Source of the DNA: an uncultured Erysipelothrix sp. | Lineage (GTDB): Bacteria > Bacillota_I > Bacilli_A > Erysipelotrichales > Erysipelotrichaceae | Length of the DNA: 34,150 nt | Reading direction: 5' to 3' | Assembly: GCA_947631935.1 (NCBI GenBank) | Contig: CANRNG010000010.1 | Location: 1 to 34,150, forward strand | Shown here: positions 6,424 to 13,939 of the stretch, one piece after another | Position numbering within the stretch: the stretch's first letter is position 1 | Layout of the letters: each line of letters starts with the position of its first letter | Notes under the pieces: generated by a model | Database searches by the model: none | What the model saw: only the letters and a program-made list of their open reading frames with translations | Told to the model about the DNA's origin: nothing | Position numbers and translations under genes: made by a program

Positions 6424-6938
6424 AACGTTTATTATGTGTCATTGATTTTCAAAATGATTTTGTGGATGGTGCCCTTGGTTTTGAGGATGCACTCAACGTT
6501 GTAGAACCCATTTATGAAAAAATTAGAGAGTACCAGTCTACGGGTGATGATTTGATATTTACCCGTGATACCCATGATGAAAATTATCTTGAAACTCAAG
6601 AAGGAAAGAACTTACCCATCAAACATTGTATTAAGAATACTTTTGGTTGGGAGATTTATGGAGAAGCAAATAAACATGCAACAGTAATCTTTGATAAGCC
6701 AGCCTTTGGTTCATTGGAGTTGGGCAATTACCTTTTGGGTAAAGATTATGATGTGGTAGAACTTGTTGGGTTGGTCTCAAATATCTGTATCATTTCAACA
6801 GCCGTAATCGTTAAATCAGCCCTTCCTGAAGCTTTGGTTATCGTGGATGAAAAGTATACGGACAGTTATGATAAGGACTTGCATCAAAAAGCATTGGATG
6901 TGATGGAAGGATTCCAAGTAAAAGTAATACGTAAGTAA
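6420..6938 (+). CDS. pncA: Nicotinamidase / isochorismatase-family cysteine hydrolase
   Basis: The 172-aa protein has the complete nicotinamidase triad pattern: Asp9 in VIDFQNDF, Lys93 in FDKPAFGS, and Cys123 in SNICIIS. Metal ligands Asp50, His52 and His69 have the same spacing as in studied nicotinamidases. It would convert nicotinamide to nicotinate for NAD salvage. Its translational coupling to coaD groups two cofactor genes. The gene symbol rests on these residues; another isochorismatase-family amidase is possible but less likely given the metal site. Confidence 0.82.
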   Translation: MKRLLCVIDFQNDFVDGALGFEDALNVVEPIYEKIREYQSTGDDLIFTRDTHDENYLETQEGKNLPIKHCIKNTFGWEIYGEANKHATVIFDKPAFGSLELGNYLLGKDYDVVELVGLVSNICIISTAVIVKSALPEALVIVDEKYTDSYDKDLHQKALDVMEGFQVKVIRK

Positions 6939-6949
6939 AAGGAGAAATT

Positions 6950-8293
6950 ATGTTAAAGAAAAGCTTAAGTTACCAAAACAATGATGTGATTATATTTTTA
7001 GGAAAAAAACACCCTATCTTTCAAGATCTTGAATTAAAAGAAACGCAGGTCTTTAAGGGTAGGGTATTACTACACAAAGATTTAAGTGAATTATCACTAA
7101 GAGAAAAAATTAAAGGTGCCATTTCACTGTTTAAGAAAGTTCAGTCATTGTCTTATCAATCTGTCTTGGTGGTATTTGATGATTTGTTCAGTGATAATGA
7201 TAAAATCCAAATCTTGAAAAAGTTAATTATTTTCAATACCCCTTTTGATACCCATCAAGAAAAGAAATATGAACCCATTTCAATATCAGTTTATGATGTC
7301 AGTGATACTGTGATTGATAACGCTATGAAACGTGCTGAAGCAGTAAACTTTGCGCGTACTTTGGTTAATGAACCCTCAAATGTTATGACACCCACAAGAC
7401 TGTCAGAAGAAGCAGTTGGTTGGGCGCAAAAACATGATATGGATGTCAGCGTTTATGATGAAGTAGAAATCAAGAACTTAAAAATGGATGCTTTTTTATC
7501 GGTTTCAAAAGGAAGTGAAGCAGCACCTAAGTTTATTGTCCTTCGCTATTTAAATAACCCAAATTCAGAATCTGTTTATGCATTGGTTGGAAAAGGGGTC
7601 ACCTATGATTCAGGTGGTTTGGCCATTAAACCCACAGCGTCCATGGTGAGTATGCACTCGGATATGGGTGGGTCTGCAGCTGTTTTGGGTGCCATGGGTC
7701 TTTTGGCTTCGCAAAAAGCAAAAGTCAATGCGATCGCAGTTGTGGCCGCTTGTGAAAATATGATTTCAGGTACTTCTTTTAAAAATGGAGACATCATTGG
7801 GTCAATGGCCGGTAAATCCATTGAGATTATCAATACCGATGCTGAAGGAAGACTTACCCTGGCAGATGCGATTTACTATGCCCATTCAAAAGAAAAAGCG
7901 ACCCATATTGTGGATATCGCAACGTTAACTGGGGCCGCTGTTGTGGCTTTGGGGACTCAAATTACTGCGGTTGTTGCATCGGATGATACAACCTATCAAG
8001 CCCTTGAGTATGCAAGTGAGATTTCTGCTGATAAGATATGGAGACTGCCTGTTGATGATGAACTTGCCAAAGCAAACCATTCCAATAAAGCAGATCTTAA
8101 GAATGCTACAGTAGGGGGTGCAGGCACAACGACAGCGGCACTTTTCTTAAAAGAATTTACCAATGACCTACCTTGGACCCATCTTGATATTGCGGGCACT
8201 GCCTATAATAAAGCAGGTGACTTTGATCCTGAAGGGGCTTCAGGTGTTGCGGTGGAGCTGTTGAGTGATGCTGTGATTAAAGCTTTCAAATAA
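6950..8293 (+). CDS. pepA: Leucyl aminopeptidase (peptidase family M17)
   Basis: The 447-aa enzyme is a cytoplasmic M17 metallo-aminopeptidase that removes N-terminal residues from peptides. The C-terminal catalytic domain begins with EPSNVMTPTRL (about residue 141) and contains GKGVTYDSGG (metal-binding Lys and Asp), the signature NTDAEGRLTLADA near residue 295, and a late TAYNKAGDFDPEGASG loop. The N-terminal domain (1-130) is divergent, as usual. AAGGAG precedes the ATG. It is the last gene of the coaD unit, followed by a bidirectional terminator. Confidence 0.93.
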   Translation: MLKKSLSYQNNDVIIFLGKKHPIFQDLELKETQVFKGRVLLHKDLSELSLREKIKGAISLFKKVQSLSYQSVLVVFDDLFSDNDKIQILKKLIIFNTPFDTHQEKKYEPISISVYDVSDTVIDNAMKRAEAVNFARTLVNEPSNVMTPTRLSEEAVGWAQKHDMDVSVYDEVEIKNLKMDAFLSVSKGSEAAPKFIVLRYLNNPNSESVYALVGKGVTYDSGGLAIKPTASMVSMHSDMGGSAAVLGAMGLLASQKAKVNAIAVVAACENMISGTSFKNGDIIGSMAGKSIEIINTDAEGRLTLADAIYYAHSKEKATHIVDIATLTGAAVVALGTQITAVVASDDTTYQALEYASEISADKIWRLPVDDELAKANHSNKADLKNATVGGAGTTTAALFLKEFTNDLPWTHLDIAGTAYNKAGDFDPEGASGVAVELLSDAVIKAFK

Positions 8294-8294
8294 A

Positions 8295-8336
8295 ATAAAA
8301 AGCACGTGTTTTCAAATAACGCGTGCTTTATTTTGC
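8295..8336. terminator. Bidirectional terminator between pepA and uppP
   Basis: AAAGCACGTGTT (8299-8310) pairs with AACGCGTGCTTT (8318-8329), 12 bp with one wobble. Flanking A and T tracts make it work on both strands for the convergent genes. Confidence 0.9.
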
Positions 8337-9155
8337 TTAAAAAATCCAGAAATAGATAAGAACAAGGGTACCCAAAACAATGCGATACCAACCAAAGGCT
8401 TTGAAATCATGCTTCTTAATGTAATCCATTAAGAACTTAATTACAAAGATAGAAACAATAAATGCAACAACACATCCCACTAAAAGCGTGATGATTTCAG
8501 GTTGTGTGAAAGCAAATCCGAAATTCAATAGTTTTAAAAAACTCAATCCAAACATAACTGGAACTGCCATGAAGAAGGTGAATTCTGCCACTGCAACACG
8601 GGACACGCCAATTAGGAGACCACCGACGATGGTTGATCCTGAACGGGATGTTCCAGGTACAATGGATAAGATTTGAAATACACCGATGAGGAAAGCCTCT
8701 TTATAAGTGATGGCATGTAAGCTGGTGGTTTTGGGTTCTATTTTTTTGTTTTCGATGACGATAAAGGCAATCCCATATACAATTAAAGCAATTGCGATGA
8801 CAATCGGTGTTTGGAAATGGGCCTCTACATAATCATCAAATAGTAAAGTAATGATGGTTCCTGGAACTAAGGATACAGCCACCTTCAACCATAAATTAAC
8901 GGTATCTTTTTTTATTTCCCATTTATGATCTTTTTTCTCAATGGGAAGCATGCGATTCCAAAAGATAACGACGACCGCCAAAATGGCTCCCAATTGAATC
9001 ACAATAAAGAACATTTCTTTAAAGGCTGCACTCATATCGAGTTGGATAAATTCATCCAACAATAACATATGTCCAGTACTTGAGATTGGAAGCCACTCCG
9101 TAATGCCTTCCACAATCCCCAGGATAATGACTTTTAAGAGTTCAATAAATTTCAT
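8337..9155 (-). CDS. uppP: Undecaprenyl-diphosphatase
   Basis: UppP (BacA) removes a phosphate from undecaprenyl diphosphate, recycling the lipid carrier for peptidoglycan and other wall polymers, and its loss or excess affects bacitracin sensitivity. The 272-aa, multi-spanning protein contains both signature regions: GIVEGITEWLPISSTGH near residues 13-29 and VPGTSRSGSTI near 165-175. A GGAGG ribosome site precedes the ATG (minus strand). It is a single-gene unit convergent with pepA and divergent from lspA. Confidence 0.96.
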   Translation of the reverse strand: MKFIELLKVIILGIVEGITEWLPISSTGHMLLLDEFIQLDMSAAFKEMFFIVIQLGAILAVVVIFWNRMLPIEKKDHKWEIKKDTVNLWLKVAVSLVPGTIITLLFDDYVEAHFQTPIVIAIALIVYGIAFIVIENKKIEPKTTSLHAITYKEAFLIGVFQILSIVPGTSRSGSTIVGGLLIGVSRVAVAEFTFFMAVPVMFGLSFLKLLNFGFAFTQPEIITLLVGCVVAFIVSIFVIKFLMDYIKKHDFKAFGWYRIVLGTLVLIYFWIF

Positions 9156-9184
9156 AATAACCTCCGTGTTATAAAGCTCATTTC

Positions 9185-9213
9185 ATGATAACACTTTTTA
9201 CTTTGTATTGTAA
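9185..9213 (-). promoter_or_regulatory. Promoter for uppP
   Basis: On the minus strand TTACAA (9208-9213), a 17-nt spacer and TATCAT (9185-9190), with TGT before the -10. The -35 is weak and the extended -10 good. Confidence 0.5.
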
Positions 9214-9242
9214 GAGGTTGGGTGGTTTTTTAAAGACATGAA

Positions 9243-9251
9243 TGATATAAT
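9243..9251 (+). promoter_or_regulatory. Extended -10 promoter for lspA operon
   Basis: TGA-TATAAT is a perfect extended -10 twenty bases before the lspA ATG. No good -35 is seen at 17 nt. It rules out the in-frame ATG at 9238, which lies upstream of it. Confidence 0.65.
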
Positions 9252-9270
9252 ACCTAGAGGAAGAGGTACT

Positions 9271-9735
9271 ATGAAAAAGATATATATTTTAATCGGTTCT
9301 TTGGGATTGTTGGTCGTTGATTTAATCTCAAAAGCTTGGATACAAACAAATCTAGCGGTTGGAGAAAGTATTGTCGTTATTGATAACTTCTTTGAACTGA
9401 CTTATGTAAAGAATACGGGCGCTGCTTGGGGGATGATGGATGCTTCTTGGATGCGACCCATCTTTCTATTAATTTCAGTTGTTGTGGCCGTATACTGTCT
9501 CTACTATTTTTTGAAAGAAGATCATCTTTTGGCCTTAATCAGTATTGCATTGGTGATGGCTGGAAACTTGGGCAATTTCTATGATCGTTTGACCTTAGAA
9601 TTTGTGAGAGATATGTTTTCTTTTAATCTCTTTGGTTATCCATTTCCAGTTTTTAATGTTGCAGATATGTGTCTTGTGATTGGATTTGGTTTGTTGATGC
9701 TCTATGTATATTTGGAAGAAAGAAAAGTGAAGTAA
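9271..9735 (+). CDS. lspA: Lipoprotein signal peptidase (signal peptidase II)
   Basis: LspA cleaves the signal peptide of diacylated prolipoproteins within the membrane. From ATG 9271 the protein is 154 aa with four hydrophobic helices. Conserved boxes are VVDLISK (Asp17), TYVKNTGAAWG (about 44-54), AGNLGNFYDRL (Asp105), and the catalytic aspartates Asp114 (FVRDMF) and Asp132 (FNVADM), spaced as in studied enzymes. AGAGGAAGAGG gives the ribosome site. An in-frame ATG at 9238 lies upstream of the -10 and is rejected. The family's usual partner rluD follows 1 nt after the stop. Confidence 0.96.
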   Translation: MKKIYILIGSLGLLVVDLISKAWIQTNLAVGESIVVIDNFFELTYVKNTGAAWGMMDASWMRPIFLLISVVVAVYCLYYFLKEDHLLALISIALVMAGNLGNFYDRLTLEFVRDMFSFNLFGYPFPVFNVADMCLVIGFGLLMLYVYLEERKVK

Positions 9736-9736
9736 A

Positions 9737-10651
9737 ATGAAACATACCGTGATTGTTGAAAATGAATTTGAAAATGAACGATTGGATAAATTTTTAACCG
9801 ATATTCTTAAGGATTTATCGCGCTCTGAAGTTCAAACCATGGTAAAAGAAGGCCTTGTTTTAGTGAACCATGAAGTAACGAAAAATAATTATCGTCTCAA
9901 AGAAGAGGATGTCGTTACCTATGAATTGATTGATAAAAATTATGAAATTAAACCCATTAAAATGGATTTGGATATTGTTTATGAAGATGAAGATATATTG
10001 GTAATCAATAAACCCAAAGATTTGATTGTGCATCCATCTCCTTCATCTTTAAATACACCAACCTTGGTTCATGGTCTTTTGGCCTATACGGATCATTTGA
10101 GTGATCTGGGTGGTGAATTTAGACCGGGGATTGTGCATCGCTTGGATAAGGATACTTCAGGTTTACTCTTGATTGCTAAAACCAATCGGGCCCATGAAGT
10201 CTTAACTGAAGATTTTAAAGCACACACCGTTTCGCGTAAGTATATGGCTGTGGTTCACAATGCATTCAATCATGGTTCTGCCATCATTGATGCGCCGATT
10301 GGTCGTGATCCCAAAAACCGTCAAAAGATGGCTGTGACTCACACAAATTCCAAAGAAGCCAAAACAAAGGTTTATTTGGAAGAGGCCTTGGGTGATTTTT
10401 CACGTCTTAGATGTGAACTTGAAACAGGCCGTACCCATCAAATTCGGGTTCATTTAGAATATATCAAACACCCAATTGTGGGTGATAAAACCTATAGTTA
10501 TAAAAACACCCTGGATACGCAAGGTCAAATGTTGCATGCGTACCAATTGTCATTTGTGCATCCTATTACGAAAGAAGCCAAGTCTTTTGAAGCAGCACCC
10601 CCACAAATCTTTATGGACGTGCTGGATACCTTAAGGAGTCGTCTTGTATGA
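9737..10651 (+). CDS. rluD: RluA/RluD-family pseudouridine synthase
   Basis: This 304-aa RNA-modifying enzyme has an N-terminal S4 RNA-binding domain (NERLDKFLTDIL, residues about 13-60). The catalytic domain contains GIVHRLDKDTSGLLL, with catalytic Asp137. Later landmarks are a CELETGRTHQIRVH motif near 232-245 and a C-terminal LHAYQLSF segment. It isomerises uridine to pseudouridine in rRNA; the exact positions are not deducible from sequence alone. It lies in the widespread lspA-rluD pair and overlaps the rhomboid gene by 4 bp. The symbol follows that context and the S4 domain. Confidence 0.85.
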   Translation: MKHTVIVENEFENERLDKFLTDILKDLSRSEVQTMVKEGLVLVNHEVTKNNYRLKEEDVVTYELIDKNYEIKPIKMDLDIVYEDEDILVINKPKDLIVHPSPSSLNTPTLVHGLLAYTDHLSDLGGEFRPGIVHRLDKDTSGLLLIAKTNRAHEVLTEDFKAHTVSRKYMAVVHNAFNHGSAIIDAPIGRDPKNRQKMAVTHTNSKEAKTKVYLEEALGDFSRLRCELETGRTHQIRVHLEYIKHPIVGDKTYSYKNTLDTQGQMLHAYQLSFVHPITKEAKSFEAAPPQIFMDVLDTLRSRLV

Positions 10652-11856
10652 ATGAACAACAATTAGAAATTTGGGCCCTGCAACTCTCGGATTATTTTAT
10701 CAAGAAACAACGTTATCAATTGATTTCTTTTAACCAAGAAACTTTTGAAATGTGGCTTTTTAAACCGGATGAACTGCTTTATCCGATTATATCAATCAGC
10801 CCCAAACCCATCTCACAATTTAACAACCTAGAACTACAACACCATCGTTTGGCGTTGTCGATGTTGGTAAAAAGTGAACCTAAAGGTTTAAACTTATCAG
10901 TTTATCCCGATAAATCAGAGGGCTCTGATACCAATATTTCGGTCATGGTGGGGGATGTATCTCATGATGGTTTGCGTGAGTACTATAAGGGCATTGAAAA
11001 TGTTTTGGTCCATGCTTCAAATCTGAGATTAGCCCGTCAAAAAGCGATGAATCAAGTCTCTAAAAGTACCCGTCGTTTAAATCAATTGAATTTCTATAAA
11101 AATTACCGTGCTACAACGGCCGTGATTATCGTCACTGTTCTGTGTTTTCTTTTGACCATGTGGTTTGTGCCAAAGGTAGGCGAATCACTTGAAGTGGCCT
11201 TGGTGATGTTGGGAGCATACTATAAACCCATGTTGGTGAATGCACACGAATGGTGGCGCTTATTGACGCCCATGTTCTTTCATGCATCTTTGATACATTT
11301 ACTCATGAACTTAATGGCTTTGCGTAATATCGCATCCATTCTTGAAAAGGAATATGGTTCTCTTAAATTTTTATTAACCTTGGTTTTGGGTGTCTTATTT
11401 GGAAGCATGTTTCTATATATCAGAGATGAAGCCGTCATTGGCGTGGGGATATCAGGCGGTATCTATGCGCTTTTGGGAGCCTTATTTGTAAACCTATATG
11501 AACGGGGATTGTTTAAAAATCCGTCCGTTTTATCGAATATGGTTACAACCTTGCTCTTAAATATTCTCATTTCAACCCTGCCTGGCGTTAGCTTTACGGC
11601 CCACTTGGGTGGATTTTACTTGGGTGTCTTTATGGGATTTATTTTATCAAAAAGAGCAGATTGGGATTTTCTAAGAAAAGCAAGTATGGTTGTGTTGTCC
11701 CTTTCTTTTGTGATTATGATTTACTTAATGTTTATCAATTCGGTACCTTTTGAACCCAGCTTGCTGGATGTTGAAGTCATTAACCGTTGGTATGATCTTG
11801 GATTTGAACGGTATGCACTGCGCCTTAGAGCGCTCTTATTTGGAGGTTCATTGTGA
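10648..11856 (+). CDS. Rhomboid family intramembrane serine protease (GluP/YqgP-like)
   Basis: The 402-aa membrane protein has a soluble N-terminal domain (1-150) and then six or more hydrophobic helices. Catalytic Ser269 is in GVGISGGIYALLG and His319 in FTAHLGGF. The helix FFHASLIHLLMN supplies the usual His217 and Asn221. A WWRLLTPMF motif (about 202-210) precedes it. Rhomboids cut transmembrane substrates within the bilayer; the large N-terminal domain resembles Bacillus YqgP, which acts in membrane-protein quality control. It overlaps rluD (ATGA) upstream and the deaminase downstream (GTGA). Confidence 0.9.
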   Translation: MNEQQLEIWALQLSDYFIKKQRYQLISFNQETFEMWLFKPDELLYPIISISPKPISQFNNLELQHHRLALSMLVKSEPKGLNLSVYPDKSEGSDTNISVMVGDVSHDGLREYYKGIENVLVHASNLRLARQKAMNQVSKSTRRLNQLNFYKNYRATTAVIIVTVLCFLLTMWFVPKVGESLEVALVMLGAYYKPMLVNAHEWWRLLTPMFFHASLIHLLMNLMALRNIASILEKEYGSLKFLLTLVLGVLFGSMFLYIRDEAVIGVGISGGIYALLGALFVNLYERGLFKNPSVLSNMVTTLLLNILISTLPGVSFTAHLGGFYLGVFMGFILSKRADWDFLRKASMVVLSLSFVIMIYLMFINSVPFEPSLLDVEVINRWYDLGFERYALRLRALLFGGSL

Positions 11857-12329
11857 AACGTCAAGAAGTAATATCCTGGGATGCTTATTTTATGGGTGTT
11901 GCCCATTTATCGGCACTCAGAAGTAAGGACCCATCCACGCAAGTGGGTGCCTGTATTGTGGATCCCCATAAGAAGATTGTTGGAATAGGATATAATGGTT
12001 TTCCAACCGGTGTTTCAGATGATGATTTCCCTTGGTCAAGAGAAGGCGATTTTGCGAGTACCAAGTATGCGTATGTGGTGCATGCAGAATTAAATGCGAT
12101 CTTAAATGCCCCAAGAAGGGTACAGGGGTGTACGCTGTATGTTTCTTTGTTTCCTTGCAATGAATGCGCCAAAGCCATCATTCAAGCAGGGATTAAAGAA
12201 ATTGTTTATGAAGATGATAAATATGCGGATTCGGATTCAGTTCAAGTATCCAAGCGCATGTTAAAAGAGGCCGGTATTTCTTTAAGAAAAACCGACCATA
12301 AAGTACAGGTATCATTAGATTTGATCTAA
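11853..12329 (+). CDS. dCMP deaminase / ComEB-family zinc deaminase
   Basis: The 158-aa enzyme has the cytidine/deoxycytidylate deaminase zinc site: His77-Ala-Glu79 (VVHAELNA) and Cys102-x-x-Cys105 (PCNEC). dCMP deaminase makes dUMP for dTMP synthesis. An N-terminal SWDAYFMGVAHLSALRSKDPSTQVG is typical. It starts at GTG 11853, overlapping the rhomboid stop by 4 bp. Its 3' end overlaps that of the convergent rnhC by 15 bp. It resembles ComEB, which in Bacillus lies in the late competence operon, but no other competence genes are here. Confidence 0.93.
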   Translation: MKRQEVISWDAYFMGVAHLSALRSKDPSTQVGACIVDPHKKIVGIGYNGFPTGVSDDDFPWSREGDFASTKYAYVVHAELNAILNAPRRVQGCTLYVSLFPCNECAKAIIQAGIKEIVYEDDKYADSDSVQVSKRMLKEAGISLRKTDHKVQVSLDLI

Positions 12330-13181
12330 AATACGTTCAGTATTTTTAAAATGAACTTTCGCAACACGATAAAGCGATTCAGGTCCGTGGATTTTTACAA
12401 ATTCACGGCCTTTTTCATCCACATGGGCCCCTGCGCCTTTAGGAAAATCAAAATTAAATTCAAGAGACATGGCTTCCAGTGCTTTTAAAAAGGCAAAACG
12501 CGCAATAATGGCACCACAAGCAACCGCCAGGTATTTTGACTCCGCTTTGGTTTCAAAAATAAGGTCATTAAAAACTTCCTTTTCTCCTTTAAGATAGTTG
12601 TAATATAAATTTTTCGGTGTAAATTGGTCAATAATATTGATGCTGGGTAAATCATATTTTTTCTTTAGATGTAAGAAAGCTTGGTTATGAAGTTTGGCCT
12701 TGATGGCGTTGATGTTATTTGTTTTATGAACTTCATTGTATTTTTGGTTGTCTAAGGTTAATAAACTGTATTTTAAATTTTGGGTCAAAATTGGCGCAAT
12801 TTCTGAGATGGTTTCATCTTTCATCAGTTTTGAATCCATAATTTTACCAATGGGTATTTTATCATAGTCATTGGTTTCTATAATAACAGCACAAACGGTT
12901 ATGGGGCCAAAGTAGTCTCCGGTTCCCACTTCATCGGAGCCGCTCATTGATTTTTTTGTGTTGGGGTCAACCGTTTCTTTTTTTTCGATATTTGGAAAAT
13001 GTAGTGATAAATCTTCTACTTGATAGACGACTTTGCCACTCTTATAGGCTGTGATGGTAAAATCAGATCCTTTTATTTGAAAGTGGGTGTGAGGGACATC
13101 ATAACGAAAAGTACTACGGTTGTAGCGTTTTTTTAATTGGTTGATTTCAAATTGACTCATTTTTATAACTTTTGTTTCCAT
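12315..13181 (-). CDS. rnhC: Ribonuclease HIII
   Basis: RNase HIII cuts the RNA strand of RNA-DNA hybrids, removing R-loops and mis-primed RNA. The 288-aa length and architecture are typical: an N-terminal TBP-like substrate-binding domain (residues 1-85, with FTITAYKSGKVVYQ) and a catalytic domain with SGSDEVGTGDYFGP near residue 92, holding the first catalytic Asp and Glu. An IIDQF motif near 176 carries another acidic residue, and GAHVDEKGREFV closes it. I keep ATG 13181 because the VIK at residues 5-7 lines up with the usual start of Bacillus RnhC, although the ribosome site is weak; ATG 13160 is the alternative. It is convergent with the deaminase gene. Confidence 0.93.
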   Translation of the reverse strand: METKVIKMSQFEINQLKKRYNRSTFRYDVPHTHFQIKGSDFTITAYKSGKVVYQVEDLSLHFPNIEKKETVDPNTKKSMSGSDEVGTGDYFGPITVCAVIIETNDYDKIPIGKIMDSKLMKDETISEIAPILTQNLKYSLLTLDNQKYNEVHKTNNINAIKAKLHNQAFLHLKKKYDLPSINIIDQFTPKNLYYNYLKGEKEVFNDLIFETKAESKYLAVACGAIIARFAFLKALEAMSLEFNFDFPKGAGAHVDEKGREFVKIHGPESLYRVAKVHFKNTERILDQI

Positions 13182-13187
13182 AAGTAT

Positions 13188-13216
13188 AGATTAGTTGTTT
13201 ATTTTTCTGTTGTCAA
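13188..13216 (-). promoter_or_regulatory. Possible promoter for rnhC
   Basis: On the minus strand a perfect TTGACA (13211-13216), a 17-nt spacer and TAATCT (13188-13193). The predicted start would lie almost on the ATG at 13181, implying a very short leader, or else use of ATG 13160. Confidence 0.4.
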
Positions 13217-13237
13217 TTCATTATCTATTATTTTATA

Positions 13238-13246
13238 TGGTATAAT
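13238..13246 (+). promoter_or_regulatory. Extended -10 promoter for cvpA-mutS2 operon
   Basis: TGG-TATAAT is a perfect extended -10, 28 bases before the cvpA ATG. No good -35 is seen at 17 nt. Confidence 0.6.
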
Positions 13247-13273
13247 GAAGGAAGAAATTATCGAGGTGATACA

Positions 13274-13939
13274 ATGTTTACTTTTCCAAATGAATATATT
13301 GTTTATTTAAATGCCGTACTGGTAGTGTTTTTAATATTTATGATTTTTAGAGGCTATAAGAAGGGGATGTTGCTACAGGTTGTTGGACTTGTGAGTACTT
13401 TTGTTTCTTTGGTTATTGCATGGATTTTCGCGGATGTTTTCGTGGGTGTTTATCGTTTTGTGTCGTATGATGGCACTTCTATCACAAAAGTAGATACATT
13501 TTTAAGTGGAGAAGCCAATAAACTCATTTGGTTCTTAATCTTATTTATTTTAATTCGTATTCTCATGATGGTATTAACACCGATTGCAGCTTTGATTTCA
13601 AAGTTGCCCCTGATCAAACAAGTCAATTCCGTTTTGGGTGGTTTGTTTAGTGTTGTGAGCTTCTTTATTTATACCATCTTAATTGTTTATTTTCTAACGT
13701 TACCCATCGTTAAAAATGGGCAAACCATTATTGATAACACTTTTTTAGAACCCATTCAATCAACCGTTGTTCCTGTATTGTCTTTTGTTGATGATGTGGT
13801 TGAAGACAACTTAGCATTACAATCTTTGATAGATAATCGTGGCTTGTCACTGGAACAAAAGCAATCTTTAATTGATTTGCTGTCTGACAATGGCTTTTCA
13901 CAAGCTGAAATAAGGGAGTTTTTAGAACATAATGAGTAA
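13274..13939 (+). CDS. CvpA family membrane protein
   Basis: This 221-aa protein has the CvpA layout: a first helix (about 8-24), the RGYKKGMLLQVVGL loop-helix, further helices at about 40-58, 83-105 and 117-140, then a soluble C-terminal tail. The family takes its name from colicin V production in E. coli; its biochemical role is unresolved. Pairing with mutS2 is frequent in Firmicutes and supports the call. A CGAGGTGAT ribosome site precedes the ATG. It overlaps mutS2 by 8 bp. Confidence 0.85.
   Translation: MFTFPNEYIVYLNAVLVVFLIFMIFRGYKKGMLLQVVGLVSTFVSLVIAWIFADVFVGVYRFVSYDGTSITKVDTFLSGEANKLIWFLILFILIRILMMVLTPIAALISKLPLIKQVNSVLGGLFSVVSFFIYTILIVYFLTLPIVKNGQTIIDNTFLEPIQSTVVPVLSFVDDVVEDNLALQSLIDNRGLSLEQKQSLIDLLSDNGFSQAEIREFLEHNE

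Noticed and set aside
9238-9270. Upstream in-frame ATG for lspA
   Set aside because: It lies upstream of the -10 at 9246-9251 and would add residues before the first membrane helix that the family lacks.
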